Part shown: positions 44,428 through 54,472 of the stretch, in pieces | How positions within the stretch are numbered: the stretch's first letter is position 1 | How the letters are laid out: every line of letters begins with the position of its first letter | From: Mycobacterium simulans | GTDB taxonomy: Bacteria > Actinomycetota > Actinomycetes > Mycobacteriales > Mycobacteriaceae | Reading direction: 5' to 3' | DNA: 64,000 nucleotides | Assembly: GCF_900232995.1 (NCBI RefSeq) | Contig: NZ_OCVX01000003.1 | Location: forward strand, 3,212,430-3,276,429 | Notes under the pieces: model-generated | The model's input: the letters and a program-made list of their open reading frames with translations, nothing else | The model's database searches: none | Told to the model about the DNA's origin: nothing | Program-made: the position numbers and the translations under genes

Positions 44428-47316
44428 TCACGCTCGCCGGGCATTGTCGCCGCGCGGATGCACAACCTGTGGCCACCAGAACCAGCGTCCCAGCAACGTG
44501 GCGATCGACGGCATCAGCAATGTGCGCACGATCAACGTGTCCAGCAGCAGGCCGATACAGACGGTAGACCCGAACTGGCCCAGCACGCGCAGTTCGCTGC
44601 CGAGCATGGAAGCCATCGTGAAGGCAAACACCAGACCCGCCGCCGTTACCACCCCGCCGGTGCCGGCCATAGAACGGATGATCCCCGTTTTGAGTCCGGC
44701 GTGGATCTCTTCTTTGAAGCGGGACACCAGCAGCAGGTTGTAGTCGGATCCAACGGCCAACAGGATGATGACTGACAGCGCCATGACGATCCAGTGGATT
44801 TTGATGCCGAACAGGTCCTGCCAGATCAACACCGACAGTCCGAACGACGCGGCGATCGAGCTGGCCGCCGTGCCGACGATCACGAGCGCCGCGACGACAC
44901 TTCGGGTCAGCAGCAGCATGATCATGAAGATCAGCGTGAGCGCCGATACGACCGCAATCATCAGGTCGTACTTGGCGCCGTCGTGCATGTCTTTGAATGT
45001 GGCGGCGGTGCCGCCGAGATGAACCTTGGCGTCGGAAAGTGAGGACTGCTTCAGTCCCTCTTGGGCGGCGGTCCGCTCGGCGTCAACCCGGGAAATTCCC
45101 TCGGGCGTCATGGGGTCGCCCTGATGAGTGATGAAGAAGCGAGCGGATTTTCCGTCCGGCGACAAAAACATTCGCAGTCCGGTCTGGAAGTCTGGGTTGT
45201 CGAACGCCTCCGGCGGCAGGTAGAAGAGGTCGTCGTTCTTGGACGCGTCGAAACTTTGCCCCATCACGATCGCCGTGTCGCTCATGGATTCCATCTGGTT
45301 GAGCATTGCCAAGAAGGTGGCGTGCATCGTCAGCGTCAGGGCCTTGGTGGTCTGCATCGTTGCGATCATCGGCGGGATCAAGGTCAGCATCTCGTGCGTG
45401 GCCGAGGCGGTGCGCTGGATGTCAGCGGTGAGGTCGTGGAACTTCTCGGCGAGCTGGTCGAACCCGTCCAACGAATCGAAGAGGGACCGAAATGACCAGC
45501 ACATGGGAATGTCGAAGCAGTGCTTCTCCCAGTAGAAGTAACTGCGGATCGGCCGCCAGAAGTCGTCGAAATCGGCGATGTGGTTACGCAATTCATCGGT
45601 AATGGCCGCGGTTTCGGCGGTGGTCCGTGCGCTGTCGTCAGCGGCACGCGAAAGATCTTGCGTCACTTGATGCATGCGCTGCATGGTTTCGATCATGAAC
45701 TGCATCTCGTCGGCCATCTTGAGGATGTCGTTCATTCGATCCCTGAGAAAGGCCATGTTCTGCATGGTCGTTTGGCTTTGCATGCTGTTCTGGAACGGTA
45801 TCGAGCTGTGCTGAATGGGAATGCCCAGCGGCCTGGTGATGTCCTGGATCATGGCGATGCCCACCACGCGAATGACGTTCTTGGCAACCTTGTCCAGTAC
45901 CAGCATGTCAGCGGGGTTGCGCATGTCGTGGTCGGCTTCGACCATCAGCATGTCCGGATTCATTCGGGCCTGAGAGAAGTGCCGATCCGCCGCCGCTTGT
46001 CCAACGTTGGACGGGGCGGAGGTCGGCAGATAGTAGCGGTCGTTGTAACTGGTCACATAACCGGGTAGAGCGATCATGCCGATGAGGACGATGGCGGCGC
46101 TTACCGCCAAAATCGGTGCGGGCCAACGCACTACCGCGGTGCCGACCTTTCGCCAGAGCTTTCCTTTGGCCGCCCGTTTGCGTTCGAAGAGGCCGAACTT
46201 GCTGCCCACGAAAACAACAGCCGGGCCCAGCGTGAGACCGGCCAGCACCACGACCAGCATTCCGATCGCCACTGGGGCACCCATCGTGTTAAACCAGGGC
46301 AGCCGGGCGAAGCTCAGACAGTACGTCGCCCCGGCAATGGTCAGGCCGGATCCCAACACGACCGGGGCCACGCCGCGAAACGTGGTGTAGTACGCCGTTT
46401 CTCGATCTTCGCCGGCCTGGCGTGCCTCTTGATAGCGGCCCACCAGAAAGATTCCGTAATCCGTTCCGGCGGCGATCGCCAGCATCGTGAGGATATTCGC
46501 GGCGAACGTGGTGAGCCCGAATACATTGTTGTACCCGAGAACTGCCACGATTCCCCGTGACGAAGCCAGCGCGATACCGGTCATGAACAGCTGCACAAGT
46601 GTGGTGACGATGGAGCGGTAGACCAGCAGCAACATCACCGCGATGGCACCCAGCGTGAACAGCGTTATTTTGGCCAGGCTGGCGTTTCCGATGAGGTGCA
46701 TGTCATCGGAAAGGGCTGCAGGACCGGTGACGTGGGCCTTGACTCCGGGTGGTGCCGGGTTTCGGTCGATCACCTCGCGGACGGCTTCGACGGATTCGTT
46801 CGCGAGCGTGGTGCCCTGGTTGCCGGCGAGGTTCAACATGACGTAGGCGCCTTTGGCGTCAGCGCTTTGCGCGCCGGCCGCGGTGAGCCGATCGCCCCAG
46901 AAATCCTGGATGTGTTGGATGTGCTTGGGATCTTGGCGGAGTTGGCGAATCAGGTTGTCGTAGTACCGGTGCGCATCGTCGCCGAGCGGCTGCTGGCCTT
47001 CCAGCACGATCATGACCGTGCTGTTGGAATCGAATTCCTTGAAGTTGTGACCGAGGCGCATCATCGCCTTCATGGATGGCGCGTCCAGCGGTGTCATCGG
47101 TGCTGAGTGCTGTTCGCTGACGACCTCTAGCCGCGGAACGGCGACGTTAACGACGATCGTCAGGAACACCCAGCCCAGGATGATCGGCACCGCGAACAAC
47201 CGGATGGCATGGGGGATGACGGGTCGGTGGGGGTGTCCGGATTTCTCGGTGCGCGCGACGTTTATCGGGCTGGTGTCGTCAGTGCTGAGGTCGCTCTTGC
47301 TACTCGTGTCGGTCAT
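44428..47316 (-). CDS. mmpL: MmpL family transporter (MmpL4/5-like)
   Basis: This RND-type inner-membrane exporter of lipids or siderophores has 962 residues. It has one N-terminal helix, a periplasmic loop, five helices with the proton-relay-type 'AAGTDYGIFLVGRYQEAR', and a second large loop with a Met-rich coiled-coil stretch (about 480-560). The final six helices include 'LAVGSDYNLLLVSRFKEE'. The long second loop with two cysteines and the paired mmpS gene are typical of the MmpL4/MmpL5 group, which exports mycobactin-type siderophores. Its start overlaps the mmpS stop by four bases. Cargo is not determinable; glycopeptidolipid-type cargo is also possible. Confidence 0.92.
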   Translation of the reverse strand: MTDTSSKSDLSTDDTSPINVARTEKSGHPHRPVIPHAIRLFAVPIILGWVFLTIVVNVAVPRLEVVSEQHSAPMTPLDAPSMKAMMRLGHNFKEFDSNSTVMIVLEGQQPLGDDAHRYYDNLIRQLRQDPKHIQHIQDFWGDRLTAAGAQSADAKGAYVMLNLAGNQGTTLANESVEAVREVIDRNPAPPGVKAHVTGPAALSDDMHLIGNASLAKITLFTLGAIAVMLLLVYRSIVTTLVQLFMTGIALASSRGIVAVLGYNNVFGLTTFAANILTMLAIAAGTDYGIFLVGRYQEARQAGEDRETAYYTTFRGVAPVVLGSGLTIAGATYCLSFARLPWFNTMGAPVAIGMLVVVLAGLTLGPAVVFVGSKFGLFERKRAAKGKLWRKVGTAVVRWPAPILAVSAAIVLIGMIALPGYVTSYNDRYYLPTSAPSNVGQAAADRHFSQARMNPDMLMVEADHDMRNPADMLVLDKVAKNVIRVVGIAMIQDITRPLGIPIQHSSIPFQNSMQSQTTMQNMAFLRDRMNDILKMADEMQFMIETMQRMHQVTQDLSRAADDSARTTAETAAITDELRNHIADFDDFWRPIRSYFYWEKHCFDIPMCWSFRSLFDSLDGFDQLAEKFHDLTADIQRTASATHEMLTLIPPMIATMQTTKALTLTMHATFLAMLNQMESMSDTAIVMGQSFDASKNDDLFYLPPEAFDNPDFQTGLRMFLSPDGKSARFFITHQGDPMTPEGISRVDAERTAAQEGLKQSSLSDAKVHLGGTAATFKDMHDGAKYDLMIAVVSALTLIFMIMLLLTRSVVAALVIVGTAASSIAASFGLSVLIWQDLFGIKIHWIVMALSVIILLAVGSDYNLLLVSRFKEEIHAGLKTGIIRSMAGTGGVVTAAGLVFAFTMASMLGSELRVLGQFGSTVCIGLLLDTLIVRTLLMPSIATLLGRWFWWPQVVHPRGDNARRA

Positions 47317-47768
47317 GCGGACTTCACCAGGCAGAAGGTCTGGGGGTTGACACCGTCAGCCTGCTTCTCTTCTCGCACCACACCATCGACGGTGATGCGG
47401 CAGCCGATCTGGTTACCGTCGCCTTGCGCCATGATGTTGGCGCTCACCGACGGCAGCGTTGTCGAAATGGTGAACGTCCACGGGAGCGCAGCAGCGTTGA
47501 CCTGGTGTGTGTTGGCGTCGGCGTCCCAAAAGTTGATGTTCGCGGTGGACCCAGGGGGCCCGAAAATGTCGTAGACGACGACCTTCGGATTGAACTGCAC
47601 AATCTCGATCCCGGCGCCGGCGTTCGCGTTGAGGTCTTGTGAGCCGAAGATCTTGTGCAGTCGTGATACCACCAATCCCGACACGGCGAGTACAACCACC
47701 AGGACCAGGGGTATCCATGCCCGTTTGGCGAAGCCGGTGATGGTGCCGGTAATGGGAGCCAAATTCAC
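47313..47768 (-). CDS. mmpS: MmpS family membrane protein
   Basis: The 151-residue protein has one N-terminal helix (about 18-35) and an external beta-rich domain: 'FNPKVVVYDIFGPPGSTANINFWDAD' and 'CRITVDGVVREEKQADGVNPQTFCLVKSA' with two Cys that may pair. MmpS proteins assist their MmpL partner, which follows with a four-base overlap. Confidence 0.92.
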   Translation of the reverse strand: MNLAPITGTITGFAKRAWIPLVLVVVLAVSGLVVSRLHKIFGSQDLNANAGAGIEIVQFNPKVVVYDIFGPPGSTANINFWDADANTHQVNAAALPWTFTISTTLPSVSANIMAQGDGNQIGCRITVDGVVREEKQADGVNPQTFCLVKSA

Positions 47769-47864
47769 CTCACAGCCTTCCAGCCCTTTCGGGCGCCGAT
47801 GCTGGCTTGTAACGCCAAATCGGAGAGCTTGCTTCCCTTGTCCACCGACGGAATCTTTGCTCGG

Positions 47865-47884
47865 CTAAGTATCGTAAACCTTAG
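47865..47884 (-). promoter_or_regulatory. Putative mmpS-mmpL promoter/operator
   Basis: An inverted repeat CTAAG-N10-CTTAG (47865-47884) encloses a minus-strand TACGAT (47871-47876) that fits the -10 consensus, about 100 bases upstream of mmpS. A repressor site over a -10 would resemble the control of mmpS5-mmpL5, but the -35 is unconvincing. Confidence 0.35.
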
Positions 47885-47932
47885 TGCACGGGAGCGTTCC
47901 TCGGACCCCTTGGTGTGCTGAACGACACAGTT

Positions 47933-48991
47933 CTAGCGGGTCACCCGGCCGGTTATCGGCGGCAGATCGGCGAGCGTGACGATCCCCGGTCTTGCGGCCA
48001 CGACTGCCGGGACCGCATTTGTGACCGGCATTGCCGTGTAGATCATGCCCAGGCCCATGAACCCGGGCTCGGTCCAATCCTTCGGCGGCAGGCAATGCAA
48101 CACGGTGCGCATATTGGGCAGCCCGAACACCTGGATGACGTGGCCGTGTTCAAGCGGTTTCGGTGGGACCACGTGATCGCCCATGACCCAGTTGAATCCG
48201 ACGCTGACGACGTTGCGATCGCCCGCCCAGCCTCGGTGGTAGCCGTAGACGCTGCCGACGGTTCCGGCCGGGATCGTCATGAAGCCAAGATCGGTATCGG
48301 CGGTGGCAGCGGTGAAGGTGACGTCGAACGTCATTCTGTCCAGCTTTGCCCCGATGGCGTCTGCCATCATCGCGGCCGACTCGGCGAAGACCTCGCTTTC
48401 GGCCCGCACGCTCTCCGCCAGCCCCGGGGTGTCGGGATCTTGGGAAAAGCCCATCGCCGTTTGGGTTTCTGCCGATTCGTACGTTGAGCAGTCGACCGAC
48501 TCGATGATGCGGATCTCGTCGACGCGCTCACAGGAGGCGCTCAACACCATGCCGACCATGTTCGTCATCCCGGGATGCGCGCCACTGCCGAAGATGGTCG
48601 AGCGGCCACGCTCGCAGGCGGCGACGATGCGGTCGCGATCCTGCGGCGTTTGCTTGCCGCCCGTGATCCAGGCTGCGCTGGTGCAGACGTTGACCCCTGA
48701 TTCCAGCAGGCGAACCAACTCGTCGATGTTGGGCCACAACGGGTTATAGCAACACGCGTCGGCCCCCAATGCGAGCAGCGCGTCGATGTCATTGGTGGCC
48801 AGCACCCCGGTCGGTTCCGGCCAGCCCGCCAGGTTCGCAGCGTCGACACCGACCTTGTCCGGTCCGTGCGCGTACACGCCGACCAGCTCCATGTCGGGTC
48901 TGTCGATGATGGCATGGAGCGATCGCCGTCCGATGTTTCCGGTGGTCCACTGGATAACCCGCAGTGGGCGGTCTGCGCCGGTTGTGCTCAT
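47933..48991 (-). CDS. NAD(P)-dependent oxidoreductase, dihydrodipicolinate-reductase-like
   Basis: The 352-residue protein has an N-terminal Rossmann segment 'RVIQWTTGNIGRRSLHAIIDRPDMELVGVYAH' (about 10-42) and a 'GSGAHPGMTNMV' motif near 130. This is the pattern of DapB-fold dehydrogenases related to 2,4-diaminopentanoate dehydrogenase. The substrate is unknown; several such paralogues exist in mycobacteria. The frame opens at 49045, but the ATG at 48991 gives the normal start and a 65-base divergent gap to eis. Confidence 0.82.
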   Translation of the reverse strand: MSTTGADRPLRVIQWTTGNIGRRSLHAIIDRPDMELVGVYAHGPDKVGVDAANLAGWPEPTGVLATNDIDALLALGADACCYNPLWPNIDELVRLLESGVNVCTSAAWITGGKQTPQDRDRIVAACERGRSTIFGSGAHPGMTNMVGMVLSASCERVDEIRIIESVDCSTYESAETQTAMGFSQDPDTPGLAESVRAESEVFAESAAMMADAIGAKLDRMTFDVTFTAATADTDLGFMTIPAGTVGSVYGYHRGWAGDRNVVSVGFNWVMGDHVVPPKPLEHGHVIQVFGLPNMRTVLHCLPPKDWTEPGFMGLGMIYTAMPVTNAVPAVVAARPGIVTLADLPPITGRVTR

Positions 48992-49056
48992 CGGGCCATT
49001 ATCGCGCTGCGATATTCGGATGCGCGGCGGCGCGGTCTGTGCCACAGTCGGACCCC

Positions 49057-50223
49057 GTGACCGTGAGTGTTAGTAGTCCAACCGAGGACGACTGGTCGGG
49101 AATGCACTTCCTGGGTGCCGCAAGCTTCACCGACTTTGTCGGTGCCGAGGCAGCGAACGCGTTGCGTGCGTTGGTGCCCGACGGCGGGGCCGTGGTGGCC
49201 CGGGATGGCCGCGATGTCGTCGGCATGGCGTTGTATCTGGACCTGCGGCTGACGGTGCCCGGTGGTGCCGTGCTGCCGACCGCGGGTCTCAGCTTTGTCG
49301 CGGTCGCACCGACCCACCGCCGGCGCGGGTTGCTGCGCGCGATGTGCACCGAATTGCACTGTCGCATAGCTGATTCCGGCTATCCGATGGCAGCGCTGCA
49401 TGCCAGTGAGGGCGGTATCTACGGCCGATTCGGCTACGGGCCCGCCACGATCCTGCACGAGCTGACGGTCGATCGGCGACGCGCCGGCTTCCATGCCGAT
49501 GCCCCGGGCGCGGGGGCGGTCCGGTTGGTTAGGCCCGCCGAACATCGCGGTGAGTTCGAGGCGATCTACGAACGCTGGCGCAAGCAGGTGCCGGGCGGGC
49601 TGCTGCGTCCGAAGGTGCTCTGGGACGGCGTGCTGACCGAGCGGCAGCCCGCGGAGCGCGAGTCCTTTGCGTTATTGCATCCCCACGGCTACGCGCTGTA
49701 TCGGGTGGACAGCACCGATCTCAAACTGGCGCGTGTCGACGAGCTCAGGGCCGTCACCGCCGATGCGCACGCTGCGCTGTGGCGAGCTTTGCTTGGGCTC
49801 GACTCCATGGAGCGGGTCAGCATCATCACCCGCCCTGATGACCCGCTGCCTTTTCTGCTAACCGATACTCGACTGGCCCGCACTACCTGGCGCCAGGACG
49901 GGCTGTGGCTGCGGATCATGGATGTGCCGGCCACACTCGAGGCGCGCAGTTATGCCGGGGAACTAACCGCGGTGCTTGAGGTATCCGACGCCGGCCGATT
50001 CGCGCTGGAGATCCGTGACGGCTACGCGCGTTGCACGCCGACCGATGCACCGGCCGAGATCGAGATGGGTCTGGATGTCCTGGGCAGTCTGTATCTGGGC
50101 GTGCACCGGGCCTCGACCTTCGCAGCAGCAAACCGACTGCGCGCCACGGATTCCCAGCTGGTTCGTTGCGTCGATGCGGCGTTTGCCAGCGATGTCCCCG
50201 CCGAGACCGCCTTCGAGTTCTAA
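49057..50223 (+). CDS. eis: Enhanced intracellular survival N-acetyltransferase
   Basis: Eis acetylates amines of aminoglycosides and lysines of host or bacterial proteins using acetyl-CoA. The 388-residue protein has a GNAT domain with the CoA motif 'VAVAPTHRRRGLLRAM' (about 86-101), then 'ALHASEGGIYGRFGYG', a second GNAT-like domain and the C-terminal 'DVPAETAFEF' that supplies the terminal carboxylate. It aligns along its length with Rv2416c. The start is the GTG at 49057 (VTVSVSSPTEDDW), the counterpart of the M. tuberculosis start. Upstream in-frame sequence is not Eis-like. Confidence 0.95.
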   Translation: MTVSVSSPTEDDWSGMHFLGAASFTDFVGAEAANALRALVPDGGAVVARDGRDVVGMALYLDLRLTVPGGAVLPTAGLSFVAVAPTHRRRGLLRAMCTELHCRIADSGYPMAALHASEGGIYGRFGYGPATILHELTVDRRRAGFHADAPGAGAVRLVRPAEHRGEFEAIYERWRKQVPGGLLRPKVLWDGVLTERQPAERESFALLHPHGYALYRVDSTDLKLARVDELRAVTADAHAALWRALLGLDSMERVSIITRPDDPLPFLLTDTRLARTTWRQDGLWLRIMDVPATLEARSYAGELTAVLEVSDAGRFALEIRDGYARCTPTDAPAEIEMGLDVLGSLYLGVHRASTFAAANRLRATDSQLVRCVDAAFASDVPAETAFEF

Positions 50224-50279
50224 AGGCATCGGCGGGCTCCGAAATCACATGCGCCACACGAGTACTGGGGGTCGTGGCG

Positions 50280-50918
50280 TCAACCGGGCTCGTCGTCTTC
50301 GTTGCGGAGGAATCGTTCCGGGTGATGGTAGGGGTTGGTTCGGGGCTGTCCGTGGTCGAGGTGGGCCGGTGGAGTCCATTCGGTGTCGCCTTGGGCGTCG
50401 TTGCGGGTGGTCCAGCCCTTTTCGATGAGTCTGTTGTCGGGCCCGCAGGCCAGGGTGAGGTCGTCGATATCGGTGCGGCCGGTGGTGGCCCAGCCTTGGA
50501 CGTGGTGGACTTTGCGGATCTCGCGCATGTGGCCTTCGCCGATCAGCCCTTGGCGTTGGGCGGCTGCGGTCGCGGTCAATTGGGGTGCCAACCGCTCACC
50601 GGTGAGGGCCCGGCGTTCCCCGAGATCGGCCGCTTCGACGATCCGCCGGCCCGCCTCGGCCTTGGTGATGCGTAACCTGTTGGCCAGCGCGAAGCGCAGC
50701 TTGCCGCCTAGTTCTTCGTCGCTAGCCTGCGCGTCGAGCTGATTGATCAAGGCGTGCTGGGCCACCGGCAGCCGGCGTGCCACTTGTTCTAAGCGTTCCA
50801 AGGCTCGCAATCGTTCGGGGGTGGTGAACGCGTCAAAGGTCAGCTCGCACAAGCGATCCACCTCAGCGTCGAGCGCGTCGAAGACCTCGACGATCTCTTC
50901 ACGACTGCTCGAACCCAT
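50280..50918 (-). CDS. 13E12-family (DUF222/HNH) protein, internally deleted
   Basis: The N-terminal part is a DUF222 domain ('LPVAQHALINQLDAQASDEELGGKLRFALANRLRITKAEAGRR'). It runs directly into the C-terminal HNH segment ('GWTTRNDAQGDTEWTPPAHLDHGQPRTNPYHHPERFL'). REP13E12-type proteins are normally about 400-500 residues; this one has 212, and the joint near residue 125-130 shows that the middle is missing. The nuclease is likely inactive. Start chosen at ATG 50918. Confidence 0.75.
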   Translation of the reverse strand: MGSSSREEIVEVFDALDAEVDRLCELTFDAFTTPERLRALERLEQVARRLPVAQHALINQLDAQASDEELGGKLRFALANRLRITKAEAGRRIVEAADLGERRALTGERLAPQLTATAAAQRQGLIGEGHMREIRKVHHVQGWATTGRTDIDDLTLACGPDNRLIEKGWTTRNDAQGDTEWTPPAHLDHGQPRTNPYHHPERFLRNEDDEPG

Positions 50919-51071
50919 GCGTCGAATTTTACGAACGGCCACCGACAACAATCGTCAAGATGTGACCACTGAAGCTACAGTGACACAAGGGATTACAGAG
51001 ATTTTGGCGCTGGCCGCTGGAGGCGACGAAACCGAAACGACCCGACTCTGCTTGGGAGTAAGGCTATCTAG

Positions 51072-52178
51072 CTAAAGCCTGGCCAAATCGTAGTCAGCGA
51101 TGTGATCGATGAGGACCTGCAGGTGATCGTGCGTAGACCCTAGGGTGTGCTCGATCGCGGTGAGCCGGGCCGCGTAGTGGCCGACCGGATACTCCGCGGT
51201 CATTCCGATGCCACCATGCAGCTGAATCGCCTCCTGCCCGATATGCCGGCCCGATCGACCGATCTGCAGCTTGGCGCGCGACGCGATCAGCGGATCGAAG
51301 TTGCCGTCGGCAATCGACATCGCGGCGTAAAGGTTCATGCTGCGCGCCAATTCCAGCGACACATACATATCGGCGGCACGCTGGGTGAGCGCTTGGAACT
51401 TATTCAACGTGACGCCGAACTGCTTGCGCGTCTTGAGGTAATCGGTAGTCAGGCGAAGCGCTTCCTCCATGGCGCCGACCGCTTCGGAACACAACGCGGA
51501 CTGCATCCGGATGATGGCGTTCCGAATTGCAAGCGATGCGTCGACCGCGTCGCCGAGCGGTTCGGCCGGTGTTTGGTCCAGGTCGATTTGAGCGCCGCGC
51601 TGGCCGTCGAAGGTGCGATAGGCGTTACGGGCGCCAGCTTGGCCGTCGACCAGGAACAAACCGGTGCCGCCGGCCGGCAGTGCGGCGCTGACCACTAGCG
51701 TGTCGGCGCAGTCACCAGCCAGCACCGGGTTCTTCCGCCCGCTGAGTGTCCACGAATCACCTTGCTGGACAGCATGTGTCGTGACATTATCGGCCGGCTT
51801 GCGATTGCCCGGTTCCAGGTGGGCGAACGCCAGCAGTCGTTGGCCGGCTGCCACGTCGTCGAGTAGTTGCCGCTGCGTTTCGGTGCCCAACTCGGCGATG
51901 AGGCTCCCGGGCGCCAGTGCGGCGTGCACGACGGGTTCGGGAGCCAACCGACGACCGGCCTCGGTGAGTACGACCATGATTTCGATCTGGCCCGCTTCGT
52001 CCGCGTCGAACCCGAGTCCAAGAATCCCGATGTCGGCCAGCTGACTCCAAACTTCCCGGCTCCAACCGAGTTCGGTGTCGATCACCTTGTTGCGGCTCTC
52101 GGCGTCATAGGTTCGGGAGAGCACGTCGCGGGTGGTGTCGCGAAGCAGTGTCTGTTCGTCGCTGAGCTGAAAATCCAT
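51072..52178 (-). CDS. Acyl-CoA dehydrogenase (FadE), subunit B
   Basis: The 368-residue flavoprotein-type protein starts MDFQLSDEQTLLRDTTRDVL. The middle domain is divergent, without the usual flavin-binding 'SEPxAGSD' stretch. The C-terminal helices include 'AIQLHGGIGMTAEYPVGHY', with a Glu at the position of the catalytic base. It lies seven bases after a second FadE gene. Such pairs in mycobacteria form alpha2beta2 enzymes acting on CoA esters of sterol or branched side chains; the substrate here is unknown. Confidence 0.87.
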   Translation of the reverse strand: MDFQLSDEQTLLRDTTRDVLSRTYDAESRNKVIDTELGWSREVWSQLADIGILGLGFDADEAGQIEIMVVLTEAGRRLAPEPVVHAALAPGSLIAELGTETQRQLLDDVAAGQRLLAFAHLEPGNRKPADNVTTHAVQQGDSWTLSGRKNPVLAGDCADTLVVSAALPAGGTGLFLVDGQAGARNAYRTFDGQRGAQIDLDQTPAEPLGDAVDASLAIRNAIIRMQSALCSEAVGAMEEALRLTTDYLKTRKQFGVTLNKFQALTQRAADMYVSLELARSMNLYAAMSIADGNFDPLIASRAKLQIGRSGRHIGQEAIQLHGGIGMTAEYPVGHYAARLTAIEHTLGSTHDHLQVLIDHIADYDLARL

Positions 52179-52185
52179 GACTGCC

Positions 52186-53355
<1,170 letters not shown>

Positions 53356-53597
53356 AGGCAGCCTCCTCTTTCGGTGTGACGACCGGGCCGGCGCCTCCGC
53401 CGCGGGACCAACCCGCGTTCCGGGCACCGGCCGCAGTGTTGCTCTGCACGTTAGGCGCCGAGGGCGGTCGATAGTTAACCGGGTCGGGTACGGCCTGCGT
53501 CACCAGACTTATGCCCAGATCCGAATTGGTCCACAGCAGCCGCTCTCGCGCCTGTGGCTGAGAAGGTTTTGGCGCTCGTCGCACCTACGGTCGGGGC

Positions 53598-54443
53598 ATG
53601 CGAACAGAACCTCCCGCCGAGCGACTGCGCCGGCGACTCGATGCGGACGCGCACGCCGACCCCGATGCGGTCGAATCCGAAGACGACGCCGAGGACGATC
53701 CGAACTCCCTGCTGCCGCGCTGGCTTCCGGACACCGCTCGTGGTCAGGGCTGGCTGGCCAAGGTGCGCGCCGATCCCGGCCGTGCCGGTGCCATCGCGCT
53801 GGCCGCGGTAGCCGCCCTCGCGGTGCTGGTCACCGTGTTCACCTTGGTGCGCGACCGGCCGGCGCCGGTCATGTCGGCCAAACTTCCGCCGGTAGAACGG
53901 GTTTCGTCGACGGGTCCAAAGTCGTCGACGACTGCCGGTGCCGGCCCGGATCGGCCGGTGGTGATCAGCGTGGTCGGACTGGTGCGCAAGCCCGGCCTGG
54001 TCACCCTGGCACCGGGCGCACGGATCGCCGATGCGTTACAGGCCGCCGGTGGTGCCATCGATGGCGCGGACACCATCGGATTGAACATGGCCCGTCAGCT
54101 CGGTGACGGCGAGCAGATCGTGGTCGGGCTCGCCCCAATTTCGGGGCAGCCGACGGCACTCGGCAGCTCGGTCACCACAGGCAGCGTCAGCGGGCCGGCA
54201 TCGGGGCCAGCGACCACGTCGGGCCGGGTGAAGACACCCCCGAAACCAGCTGACGCGCTCGACCTCAACACCGCCACCGTGGAGCAACTGGACGCCTTGC
54301 CCGGTGTCGGGCCGGTCACCGCCGCCGCGATCGTTGCGTGGCGGCAGGCCAACGGCAAGTTCACCAGCGTCGACCAGCTCGCCGATGTCGACGGCATTGG
54401 TCCGGCGCGGCTCGACAAGCTTCGTGCCCTGGTCCGTGTCTGA
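53598..54443 (+). CDS. comEA: ComEA-like DNA-binding competence protein (Rv2415c-like)
   Basis: The 281-residue protein has a charged cytosolic N-terminus, one membrane helix near 70-90, an SLBB domain ('VISVVGLVRKPGLVTLAPGARIADALQAAGG') and a C-terminal double helix-hairpin-helix ('DLNTATVEQLDALPGVGPVTAAAI...DVDGIGPARLDKL'). ComEA binds double-stranded DNA outside the membrane. comEC follows directly. Natural transformation is not established in mycobacteria, so the present role is uncertain. Confidence 0.9.
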   Translation: MRTEPPAERLRRRLDADAHADPDAVESEDDAEDDPNSLLPRWLPDTARGQGWLAKVRADPGRAGAIALAAVAALAVLVTVFTLVRDRPAPVMSAKLPPVERVSSTGPKSSTTAGAGPDRPVVISVVGLVRKPGLVTLAPGARIADALQAAGGAIDGADTIGLNMARQLGDGEQIVVGLAPISGQPTALGSSVTTGSVSGPASGPATTSGRVKTPPKPADALDLNTATVEQLDALPGVGPVTAAAIVAWRQANGKFTSVDQLADVDGIGPARLDKLRALVRV

Positions 54444-54472
54444 CACCGGTGCGCCACGCTGTCGGCAGTCAA

